A DNA stretch of 64,000 nt from Brachypodius melanocephalos (taxonomy: Eukaryota; Chordata; Aves; Passeriformes; Pycnonotidae). Made by a program: the position numbers and the translations under genes. The notes under the pieces were generated by a model that saw nothing but the letters and a program-made list of their open reading frames with translations, had not been told where the DNA came from and did not search any database. This document shows positions 1 through 10,640 of this stretch, piece after piece. The first letter of the stretch is position 1; every line of letters starts with the position of its first letter. The stretch covers positions 11,638,805 to 11,702,804 of the forward strand of contig VZSR01001854.1 in NCBI GenBank assembly GCA_013398615.1, written 5' to 3'.

Positions 1-919
1 TGGTTTTGGCTGGGGTAGAATTAATTTTCTTCACAGTGGCTGTCATGGGCCGATGTTTTGAATTAGTGCTGAAGGGTTGATGATAAAGAGTTGCGTGGGC
101 CCGATATTTTCGAGCCTGAGAATTGCTAATTCTTCCCAAGGGAAACTTTTCAACAGTTTTCCCTTTCCCAAACAACTTTGTGTAAATAACTATTTTTTCC
201 CCGTAACATTTCTAAGTAAACAATATTTCTTTTCCATAACAACCTCTCTCCCAGGTGTTGTTTGCTATTTCTGTTACTTAACCAATGAAGAGAGGTGTCA
301 ATTCTATGGACCAATAATGTGCCTTTTTAGCGCAGCATGTTATAAAAAGGCTGAATGAATTGTAAATAAAGCCTTCTGATTCTCTTCTGCCTGCTGACTG
401 GAGTCAAGCATCTTTATTTCATGTCCTATTGCGACAGAGTTGCTTTTGTTATCATTGAGCAGGGCTCACATAAAGCCAAGGCCTTTCCTGCTTCTTACCC
501 TGCCATGCTGGTGAGGAAGCTGGGAGGAGACACAGCCAGGACAGGTGACCCCAACCTGACCAAAGGGATATTCCAGACCATATGACATCATGCTCAGTAT
601 ATAAAGATGGGGGAAAGAAGGAAGAAGTGGGAACACCTGGAGTGATGGTGTTTGTGTTCCCAAGTAACCATTATGAGTGATGTGACCCTGCTCTCCTGAA
701 GATGGCTCAACACCTGCCTGCCCATGGGAAGCATTGAATTAATTCCTTGTTTTGCTTTGCTTATGTGTGTGGCTTTTGCTTTTCCTAGTAAACTGTCTTT
801 GACTCAACCCACGAGTTTTCCAGAGTTTCCCCTTCTGATTCTCTCCCTGATCCTGCTGGTGGGGCAGGAAGCAAATGGCTGCACAGGCCTTGGCTGCTGG
901 CTGGGGTGAAACCATGACA
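1..919 (+). mobile_element. ERVL-type LTR, interrupted by a second LTR
   Basis: Bases 1-91 and 437-919 read as one avian ERVL-type LTR. The first part has the characteristic GAATTAATTTTCTTCACAG motif. The second part has the AAAGGGATATTCC block, a TATATAAA box near 599, the TTTTGCTTTGCTT stretch and a CCATGACA end at 919. The left end is at or just beyond the window edge. The element is split by the LTR at 92-436. No internal retroviral genes follow, so it is probably a solo LTR. The family assignment is from memory of avian repeats. Confidence 0.7.
92..436 (+). mobile_element. Nested solo LTR with 4-base target duplication
   Basis: This 345-base element begins TGCGTGG and ends GCGACA. GAGT directly flanks it on both sides, at 88-91 and 437-440. 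Inside are a CCAAT box at 311-315, TATAAAAA at 341-348 and AATAAA at 365-370, the usual order of an LTR. Removing it rejoins the two halves of the surrounding ERVL-type LTR, so it inserted later. A 4-base duplication is more typical of gammaretrovirus-like (ERV1) elements than of ERVL. Confidence 0.75.
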
Positions 920-3077
920 CCATTTTCACCTCTTTGTCATATCTGGAAAATGAGGTTTGCAGGTATTTGTTTTTTCAAGCTCAGATATGGCCCACAGAGG
1001 TAAATATGTGTCTTCAGAAACTGTACTCTGAAAAAAAAGACTAAAAAAATACTGTCCTACATCTAAGAAATAATTTCTCAATATGATGTATTATCTTAAG
1101 ATACTATTTTACAAGACTTCCACTAATATCTTGTTAATATGACAGAGTCGGAAGCTCCAAATGTATTTTGAAGTATACCAAACTAAAAACAGTACATTTG
1201 AAAGTATAAAGAATAATAACACGGAATAAAATGTACACAACTAAGGCACTTTAAAGAAAATGGAAAGCAAGCATTATGAGAATTCCATAGAATTACACTG
1301 TTAACTGATCAAAAATTAGTACAAATGGCATAACTAACAGAATACTAAAAATATCATCTTTTATGAAATGCTGTTTGAAAATAAATAGCTGGGAAAGAAC
1401 CTTACAAAATGTCTGTTAGTTAAGAAATTGAACTTTCTTTTACTGTAACCCTTAAAATTACTAAAGGTCACTGATTCCTTATTCTCTTGTGGTAACCAGA
1501 ATTAAACAAACCACTGGATTGTTATATTAGGGAGAAGTTGTCTCTGTTATCTCCATGATTTCTCACTCACAACAGCACTAAATTAGTTAGCATTCATTTG
1601 AATTAGCAGTGGCTAACGAGAGAGCAAAATATGCAGTATCGCTTTTGTGGAAATACAGACTTTGGTTTTGTTAAATGAAACTGTAACAAGTACTACAGCA
1701 CATGGACCTTATTGAGGTATGGATAGCAAATTAATTTGAGAATTACCCTCTGAAATGGATGCAGCTATTTAAGGAAATAGCCATTTAGGTTAAGCAGCAC
1801 TATGATATTTTTGTACTTTGCCTTCCTTTATATCAGAAATAGAAAGCTCTGACTGGCAGACAATTCCATCAATCGAAAAATCATCAACACAAATATATAT
1901 TTGCATCTATAAATATAAGGGAGAATAATAAAGCTGATATATTTTTCACTGGGGTATTATACACACTAGGATATTGAATTTCTTCTCCATGTATGCATTT
2001 ATGGATTTTAGCAGAGTATAGCAATAGTGGGATTTGGTCTTCCTGGATAGATGAAATTCACTTTATTTCACAAAGTCTGCACACCCTTTGGAACTTACTG
2101 GAAAAAGCAAAGTAAATGATTATAAAGGCTTGTCTTTAATTCTGCCTACTATGAACAAAGGCACTTTACACCAGGATTCATGAATGTTCACTCTCATTCA
2201 TTGACTACTGTCAAGTACAGAGACTTTATTATTTCTATTTATGTGGAAGAAAGCCTCATCTCAGTTAACACTATTAACCTGGAACTCTGAAATACTTGTT
2301 TTATGCTGATTTAGCCAGGAAAAGAGGTTTTTTTATTACTGATAACTTAATATTCCATATCATTATTTTCACTTCTCTGTAACTAGTAAGTGACACACTA
2401 GTTTGGAGTATTCTTGTATTTCTTTTACAGGCATCTTAAATAAATAAATAAATAAATCGTGTTTATTTTTTGCCTGCTGTGGAAGTTGTTTAATGTGACA
2501 TTTCAAGAGACTGCAAATTTTCATTTTCAATGTGGTTCAGCCTAAATATATTTTCAAACAGGAGAGGATTCTGGGAAGGAGTGGCTGTCATCTCAAAACT
2601 GAAGAAGTTAGGTACTTTCTAAAGTGGTAATTACTTTAACCAAAGAAATGAAAAATTTGAATTCTTGGAGAGTCAGGAAAACAGTCTGTGATATTCAGTT
2701 CAGTGCTGTCTCCCCAGTTTGAGTTTGGTTTTTAGTGCAGCAGGAAGCTGTATTTTTGCAGAGAGAAAACCCATGTTAACACAGGCTGTGAAGAAAACCC
2801 ATTACCTGATAAGGAGACTAAATGGAGCATTTAATTGGATTACATTAGATTCTTAAATAATGTGTGCTTTTAAAAGCCTCCTACGTATCACGGAGCTATG
2901 ATAACTTAGGTATTAAGGTTACTGTCAAAAGTAACATTGAATACTTTACAAACACAACAGTACAGTTCTGCATATGTTTTCCAAAGTGAGAGAACCATTC
3001 ATCACACCCTCTTCTTTCTTGCATGTATTAAAGACTTTAATTCAATGACATTAGAACCTGGTTTTTAAATTTTGCAC
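920..3077. other. Intergenic, nothing recognised
   Basis: This is AT-rich unique-looking DNA with many stops in all frames. The only structure seen is an AAAT simple repeat at 2438-2457. Confidence 0.6.
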
Positions 3078-3290
3078 CTCTGGAGATCATCTCATCCAAT
3101 ATTTGGTGAATGCAAGTTCAGCTACAGCAGGCTGCTCAGGGCCATGCTCAGTTGGAATTTGGCCATCCTCAAAGATGGAGACTCCAACACATCTCTGAGC
3201 AGCATCCTCCAGTGTCCATTCACCTTTACTAAATGACTTTTTCATTGCCAGCTAGAATTTCCTGTATTTCAATTTGTGCCCAAATACTTT
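3078..3290 (-). mobile_element. CR1 LINE fragment, old
   Basis: The plus strand reads like the reverse complement of the CR1 3' region: GAGATCATCTCATCCAAT, CAGGCTGCTCAGGGCC, GGAGACTCCAACACATCTCTG, then a diverged tail. It lacks the terminal repeat and is truncated at both ends. The edges are approximate. Confidence 0.65.
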
Positions 3291-4389
3291 TCTCATGTAC
3301 TTATCATATTCTTTGAAAATTATGTGGTTTTTCTTTTTGGACATTCCTATTGTAATGCTCAGCTCATCTGTCTCTCATATTTCCTCTTTTTCCCCTTTTG
3401 CCTTTTAAATCTCACATAATATTTAAGTGAGTATCAGGTCTTCCATTTTTGTGGCTTAAATAAGTAGTATAGAGAATCCTACTGCACACTAACTCTGCAA
3501 TTTTGTAATTACCTGAAACCATCTAGAATGTAATCTCTTCAGGCACCTGCTTACACAGGTTGGAAGACAAATTCTTGTATAATGCACTCCTACAGAAAGG
3601 GATTGTCTTGATTTCAACTGGGAAATAAGCAGAAGCAAGTGAAGCAGAAGCAGAAATCTCATATTCATGCCAATGCATCTACACAAGAACATCTGAGAAT
3701 ATTCATTATCCAAGCAACAGACCTTCAAATACAAAATTATTCATGAGTTATCAGTGTGTCTGGAAATATAGCTTTAATAGACACAACCCACCTGCAAAGC
3801 TGAAGAACTCCCCATGTGCAGGGTGCATAATCCTGTTTGCACTGAAGCAAAAAAAACAGCTGAGTATCTGGGCTTCAGTAGAAAAGACAACAGTCTCTGG
3901 AGTTTAGCTCACTGGAAAAGATGCAGATGGCTTTTCTCTTATTTTTTAATGTTACATATGAACAGGTATATTACATAACCAAAGTGTAACATTTAGATTA
4001 GTACACACAGCCACCACAGCAGTTCTGAGTTGTTCTTTTATTGCTTTGAGATTAAATTAGTTTAAAGGCAAATAGTTCCCAAATGCATTTCCATTATGGC
4101 TAACTTTAGATATTTTACTTTCCCTATTTTCTTTATCAACTCCAGTAACAACAAATTTTAAGCCTGTCTGCGTGAAGTTCCACATTACACATCAGGCTGC
4201 AAATCTCAGCTCTGTTGCCAAAGGTCCACGTGCTGCTTGGTGCAGTCACTCTTTGGAGCCTGGCTTTTGGGGTCTTTTGGTTTGTTTGCCTGTGCGGGGT
4301 TGCTGGCAGAATCACTGCATGCTGGCATGGAGTTACTCTCCATGACAGGCAGTAGGGTGCTGTGGTTTAGACTAGTGACCGAAGCAATG
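3291..4389. other. Intergenic, nothing recognised
   Basis: No gene, RNA or clear repeat is visible here. The first part of the next LTR may extend into its right end. Confidence 0.5.
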
Positions 4390-4830
4390 CTGAAACACAG
4401 GAGTGTTTCGGCTGTTGCTGAACAGGATGTGCACAGTGCCAAGGTCTTCTCTGCTTCTCACTCACCCCCTGCGAGTAGAACAGGGTGGTAAGAACTTGGG
4501 AGGGCTCACAACCAGCAGGTGACCTGAACTAAGTAACCAAAGAGATGCTCCATGCCATAGAGTGCTCTGCTCAGCAGTAAAATGGAGGGCAGCAAGGTCT
4601 TTTGCTCAGGAACTGACTGTCCACTGGCCTGCCCATGGGAGGTGGTGAGTGAGGGCCACTGCCACACTCTTTTGTTTCTTCTTTCTTCTCTCCTTTATCT
4701 CTTTATTGAATTATTTCCATCTTGGCCCATGAGTTCTCTTGCTTTCTTTTCCCCCATTCCACCTGGGTGGGCAGTTGAGGAGTAAGTGGCTGTGTGGTGC
4801 TTAGCTCCCTGCTGGTGTTATCCCACAGCA
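4390..4830 (+). mobile_element. ERVL-type LTR, second copy, diverged
   Basis: The segment follows the same order as the LTR at 1-919: a TGCTGAACAG motif, CTCTGCTTCTCAC, an ACCTGAACTAAGTAACCAAAG block, GGCCTGCCCATGGGA, a T-rich stretch, GGCCCATGAGTT and a TGGTGCTTAGCTCCCTGC end. It is more diverged than the first copy, and no internal region follows. The left edge is uncertain and could reach about 4240. Confidence 0.65.
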
Positions 4831-7005
4831 CACTGTGTGCCAGCTGGGCATGACTGGTGAGATCTGCCCAGAAAGAGTCGCTCAGCCCATTTCCCCATCT
4901 CAGGGATAACCAAAGAGCTCTCATGTGGTAATACTACAGGCTAAAACTGGATGTGGCCAGTGAGCTAAGCATAAAGAAGGTCAAAAACTCAGTAGAACTT
5001 CTACATCATTCCATAAAAAGAAACCTAAAAATACCTGAAGTTTGCTTCTCAAAAACCTCCCCAATTATATAACTCAAAATATAATCTCATTAAAAAATCA
5101 CTCACAGTGCTGGATGTCAAGATGAACACACCTGGGAAATGCCACAAGCAATTGAAAGAACCATCCTGTTACTACAGTAAAAATGACATTAATATGTTGG
5201 TACCAGGACTGAAAGAAAAATATTTTTGAAAAAATGTGCAGTGGAAAATACTCATAAAAGCTACACTAGAAACTAATCGTTTAACTTTGTACTCACTACT
5301 TCAACAAATAGAACTGCCTAAAGGAACAGAAATTTGCCTAGGAAATGGTATATAAGGCTTAACAATAACCTTCAGTGAAGGAGAAGCAAAGTGTGACTAG
5401 TCTGAGGTGAGATTTCCAAAAATGTATGGTCATAGATTGAAAGACACAACTAGTAAGTTTCCCACAGTTCACTGAAACACTTGCGTCCCTTAGAGACACC
5501 AAGCAGCCTACTTGGAAAGGCAATCCCATTCTGAGTTGCAAGTTCACCTTCTCTGCTCAAGTTTCATGGCTGCTTCCAACATGGGTACTTCCACTTGTCT
5601 TGAGAAGTCATGCATGGAAGATCACTGGCACTCATGGCACTCTCTCACAGCTTTGCAGATGTTTGACTGCAGTAAGCAGAAGCCCACATGGGCATGAGGC
5701 ATGGCTCTGAATGACTTAGGAGCTAGCTCTCTGTCAAATGACTACTGATTCTTATGAAATGGATCGGTGTACTTTATCGCATGTCTTACACAAAACATAC
5801 ATCCTGCACTTCCAAATAACTCACAGTGACAGAAATATGCTCAAAATAAGGACATGAAGTGATAACTGGGATCCACTGAAGTCACTGGCAAAAGTCCCTT
5901 AGTGTTCAGAAGCAGCAGAAGGTCATACTTTGTATGGATGCAAAGCTGCTAACCAAGTTACACCATAGGAGAAATTAGCAAAGGGAAAGCGGGAATTTAA
6001 GGAATAGTCTTCTGGTTTCAGATATTGATTCATCAAATGTTCCCTCCAGCAAAAGCTTAAAAGTAAATCCATATTTCTTGAGCCATTGCCTTAACAGGTA
6101 TCCAAAGCAGACATAGTTTTGGATTTGGTGACAAACTAAACTAAAACTGAAATTAATTCAAGCAAAGGTTGTTGGTGGCTGAAGCAGGGAGATGTAATTC
6201 ACCTCCCATGCAGTCAGGATCAGATTATGTGCTAGAAATCATCTGATGGATTCAAAAATGGAGTTTTAAACCTTTCACTTCAATATAGAGTGTCACAGAT
6301 CCTGTACACACTGCGAAACAAAATGTTGAACCAGCTTCCAACAAGGTGGCAAGAGCAGGGTCTAGGGAATGGTGCAGCTACAAACCAGCTCTCCTACCCT
6401 CAAGTTAGCAGTGTGGAGCCACATCAGTGAAGGCTTGTTTGGCTGCTGTAGCCCTTCCAAATTGCATTTCTCCATATCCATTATGCATCACATCCATGAT
6501 GCTCTGTGGTTACTTACCATCACTTCCACCAGCTTGGCGATGACGTATTATATAATGGAGATATTTGTCCTGCTGATAAATTTTATGTCTAAAATGAATA
6601 TTAAGAATTTTATTCATCTGAATAAATTTTTATAGCAGCAGTTATGAGAGACCAGTTTTGTATTATCCACTGCTCCAAGTTATCTTGTCTGTGGAACAGA
6701 AGACAGGAGGACAAGTAAAACCTCTATATTACAGCTCATTTATGTTCACATATTCTCTGAAAGCCTGTTATTCTTTTTTTCCAAAATTGAGAATGTCAAA
6801 GTTTTGTCACGTGCTATTTCTTGCCTGCCCCAATAAACTCAAAATAAGCAACAGCAAAAAAAACCCCAAACCAAACCAAAAAACACACAAGAAAACCCCC
6901 ACATAGTGAAACTGGAACAGAAATGGAATGTTTTAGCCAAGGCGCACGTACACACGAGGAGAGGCAATGATGCAATACTTCGATCTGTATTGTCTATATA
7001 AAACA
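4831..7005. other. Intergenic downstream of VWC2, nothing recognised
   Basis: I see no gene or RNA in this stretch. An A- and C-rich simple tract (CCCCAAACCAAACCAAAAAA) lies at about 6853-6900. Confidence 0.55.
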
Positions 7006-7011
7006 TTTATT
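7006..7011 (-). terminator. VWC2 distal poly(A) signal candidate
   Basis: A second minus-strand AATAAA lies about 295 bases after the stop, in AT-rich DNA. It could give a longer 3' UTR by alternative polyadenylation. No other gene is seen between it and the stop codon. Confidence 0.4.
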
Positions 7012-7304
7012 TTTAAGCTCTATAATGGTATTATAGAAATACATAGAATATTTTATAGTGTATTTTAGTGTACTCACTGTGAAAATAACACATTTAAGAC
7101 AGGTATTCTTATGTCCAAATGTTTTAAATATATGCACTTCTTTGCCTTGCAGTATTATGTTACTCTGAAAAACAAAATATCAGTACTTTATTTCTTGCTC
7201 CTTGCCAGGATCTTCTCATTCAGATTTCCCTGGGTCATCTCGGGTGCTCACTACTGTGGCATATTTTATAAAAACCACGAAAAGTCCGTAGATTTGTAGG
7301 TTTC
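7012..7304 (-). other. VWC2: VWC2 3' UTR
   Basis: This is the sequence between the VWC2 stop codon and the distal AATAAA. It is AT-rich, shows no repeat I recognise and contains the proximal signal. The boundary depends on which poly(A) site is used. Confidence 0.5.
7187..7192 (-). terminator. VWC2 proximal poly(A) signal
   Basis: AATAAA lies on the minus strand about 113 bases after the VWC2 stop, followed by a T-rich stretch (ATTTTGTTTTTC) typical of the downstream element. Cleavage would be expected near 7165-7175, giving a short 3' UTR. Confidence 0.5.
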
Positions 7305-7456
7305 CTATATCTGCTTGCATTCGTGTCTAGTGCACATCGCTTGCCGTTCAATCCTCCACGTGCCTTCTTCGTAAGTGCAGTGACATATCGTGCATTCATC
7401 TGTTTTCACCTCCCGGCCTGCTGGGATCACAAGGGTTTCTGCAAAGCAGTTCGGGC
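7305..7456 (-). CDS. VWC2: VWC2 (brorin), last coding exon and stop codon
   Basis: This 152-base segment encodes the end of brorin, residues 282-331, beginning GPNCFAETLV and ending HECKQI before TAG at 7307-7305. The acceptor is a long pyrimidine tract ending CTTCTTCCAG. The leading two bases complete the Gly codon split after the middle exon, so the frame is kept. Six cysteines (285, 303, 306, 308, 323, 328) form a VWC-like half-domain without the CCxxC end. The human protein ends HECRQM as I remember it, so the last residues differ slightly (K for R, I for M). The exon lies about 45 kb from the middle exon, and the assembly gap is in that intron. The intron order and frame agree, so I treat all three exons as one gene. 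Confidence 0.95.
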
Positions 7457-8818
7457 CTGGAAGAAGGAGAGAGAGAGTTCATTATGTGACACCAACAGCA
7501 CACTGCAATCCAGCCTAGCGTGGCCCTAGACCTGGGCACGGAAAACCCACTGCAAAGTGAGTAATGCTGGGCACATTAAACAAACATGGACATCATGCAT
7601 GAGGCATAAAAGCAGGAAAGAACATAAGGACCCTGCCTGCCAAAGTGGCTGGATGTTTCTGGTATGGACTGTCCCTGCCCTCGGTGCAAGGAAGGTGCAA
7701 TAAAACCTCTCTGTGCAACAGGCAACTGTGACAGAGACCTGGGCACACCCTGACGGTGCAGATGAACACAGACTGAGAAAATGCCAGCTGTTTATAATTC
7801 AACAGTGCTTACAAGCTACTAGAGAGCCGCTTATACATTTTATTACTTTTTTTTTCCCCACTGGAAGCAAGCATTTTAGTTTCTGTAGTAACCATAGTAT
7901 CACATTAGTTTATCTTCCCTTTCATGAGAAAATAGTCTATTTCCAGCAGAGTGGAATAGCTTCAACCTCTTCTGAATGAGGACACTTTTCATGTATAAAA
8001 TGAAATATCCCATTTTATGTAAGTCAGTAAGTCTACAAACACCTCTTTTGATAGTGGACTGAAATAACTTCATTTCCAAGGATGAGGCAGCAGAAAAACC
8101 CACCAGCACAAGGTTCAGAAGACCAATCTGGTTCTTTCAAAAAGCAGAAGGCTCTGAGGGCTGTATTATCTGTATTTCTGTCAAAAAAGAAGTCTATTTC
8201 TGTCTTGAAAATCCACATGCACTTGCAGAGCAGCATTAAACCCTCCAACAATGTATCCATCCACTGTCACGCTCCCAGTGGAACTCGGCCCTTCCACTCA
8301 ATGAGCACACACAGCAGCTGCTCAGGCACAGCCTGGCCACTTCACAGCACTTTGGCACTACTCTGTCCAGGGCAGGATTTGTAGGAAGGGCCAGGATACA
8401 TGATCTGGTACTGCTGAAATTCTTTAAGGCTATAGATGCACAAAACACTTGTTGACTGCCAGCCTGTTTTCCATTTCCAAGTAAATATATCCCAGACGGG
8501 CTCAGTCTTCCATTGCTGAGGGTTTACTCCAAGACCTGCATCAAAGAGCATGGCTTCTTCTTCTACAGAAATGTAGCCCACCTCCTGGGCTGCACAAACC
8601 AAACAATTCACAAGTCAGTTTTAACAGCGACCTCATTGAAACAGGTTATGCCTTTGTGTGCACACAACAGCCTAAGAATTAGATGCCAAATTGGCCATAA
8701 AGAAAGCTTTTCCTCACTGAAGAGTTACCTCTGGGAGAGACCTGCAAGATCTGCAGAAATTTGCTTCCCCATGTTGTACTCCTTAATGCTCTGAATATTT
8801 AAGCCCATACTTTGTTTT

Positions 8819-9010
8819 CATAGAATCACAGACTGTAGAACCACTGAGGTTGGAAAAGACCTCTAAGGTCACTGACTCCAGCTGTTAACCCAGCCACTGT
8901 GCTTACCATGAAACCATGTCCCCAAGAGCCACATCCACATACCTTTTGAACACTTCCAGGGATAGTGATTCCACCACTTCCCTGGGCAGCCTATTCTAAT
9001 TTTGGAATTG
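8819..9010 (-). mobile_element. CR1 LINE fragment, 3' end
   Basis: The plus strand starts CATAGAATCACAGA and continues GGTTGGAAAAGACCTCTAAGG, then ACACTTCCAGGGATAGTGATTCCACCACTTCCCTGGGCAGCC, the reverse complement of an avian CR1 3' end. It is truncated after about 190 bases. Confidence 0.85.
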
Positions 9011-10580
9011 ACTGTTGACAATTATGCCCAACATATTATGTGGCTTCTTCCACAATTTTGGGTGACTTCCTGCCCATCTGGATGCAGAAAGTGCAGCAAA
9101 ATACAGCATATCTCATCTAAAACCTTCACTATCGTAAATGCTTCATTATCTAATGTTACTGTGACACTTCTGTGTTTTCAGTCCCTCTGTCTGTGCATGC
9201 AAAGCATTGCAGAGCTGGAAACACTGGGAGGAGGACTTTTGGGGTGGAAGCAATGCTCCTGGGTCCTCACTGCACACTGGGACATGCCCTGGGTTTCAAC
9301 TAAGGTAAAGCAGATTTAACCATGCTGTCCTCAGTGGAACTTTGTTTAAAATATTTGAATGCTGATCTATATAATTCTCTTTCTGGGAAATACAGTATTC
9401 TTCTTGCATCTAATAAATTTTCATCCCAAAATGAGTTCACCTGCACATTAGGTAAAGATACCTGAATGTTTTGCATGCTGGACTGTAACAGCCTCATGAT
9501 TTACAAAGCTATATGATATAAAGAGTTAAAATATTAAAAGGAGAATTACTTTCCATGGAGAATTTGTAGGAAACCTTCAAGACCACTTGAAATTTAAACA
9601 CTATTTAAAAGGCACCATAGGAAAAAGTGATGTCAATTCCCTATACAGGATTTATTTTATTCCTGGAAAAGCAAATGTTATAGGTTATACTTGGTTATAA
9701 AAACCAGCTGGGGAATGAAGTAAAAAGGGTGCAGCATACACAATACAATTCACTCAGATTCAGAATGTAAATGCCTCCAGTCACAATTCGCAACACTTTA
9801 ATGTCATGTGTGATGAGTCCTTCTTAACACCAGAAAGTTATTTAATGTAAAGATTCAACAAGTTAGACCTCAGCTGTTGAACTATTTTATATGGGGGTAA
9901 GTCATTGCTTTGGTACATCTACAGAAGAGCAATAACCATCTACCTGAGAAAGGGACCAGAAAAAATAAATGGCAGCAACGAATGTCATTTTAGTACCTTG
10001 GAAGTTTTCCTCAGAAAATTGCCCATTTTCTGGTTCTGCATTTGCACCCACCATTAGTGTAAGTGCAAATCTTATACCGTACTTAAGCTGACAAGTCAGC
10101 TGGCATCCTTGCCCTCACCTTTTTCTCTGCAATATCACTCACAACATTGAGGGTAATGTTACAGAAAAGGTCATGAATGAAAAGGCTGAACTGACTGGAT
10201 TACTGCAACATCATGCACATAAATGTCAGCGCAATACAGCGTACAAACAAGGCAAAATAATTCCACAACTCTCCTCTTATTATTATTTTTCCAAACTCTC
10301 AGACTTCTAGGGAAAATAACTCTGAGCTTCACCCCAAACCCAAAACCTCAATTTTGAAGCTGTATGAGCTTGTCCTGTGGCTCTCTTCCCACCAAGCAGG
10401 GAATGCTCATCCCTTTCCTCTTCCTCTATGGAGCAGACACAGGACACAGACTTACATAGCTGATGAGACCAGCCAGCAGTGATGGGGTACATGTAGGAAA
10501 ACACTGGTGGGACCCTTGGTGAAGGGCTGCTCTGGCTACTCCTGTGTCTCCAGCAGCCCTTCCCTGGCCCCTGCCTGTCA

Positions 10581-10640
10581 CACAATCACAGAATATAATT
10601 TGGAAGAGACCCACAAGGATCATCAAGTCCAGCTGGAGGG
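10581..10640 (-). mobile_element. CR1 LINE 3' end, very short
   Basis: CACAATCACAGAATATAATTTGGAAGAGACCCACAAGGATCATCAAGTCCAGCT matches the reverse complement of the CR1 terminus. Only about 60 bases remain, a typical 5'-truncated insertion. Confidence 0.75.

Noticed and set aside
724..909. 61-codon frame beginning with a signal-like hydrophobic stretch
   Set aside because: It lies within the 3' part of the ERVL-type LTR and is not a gene.
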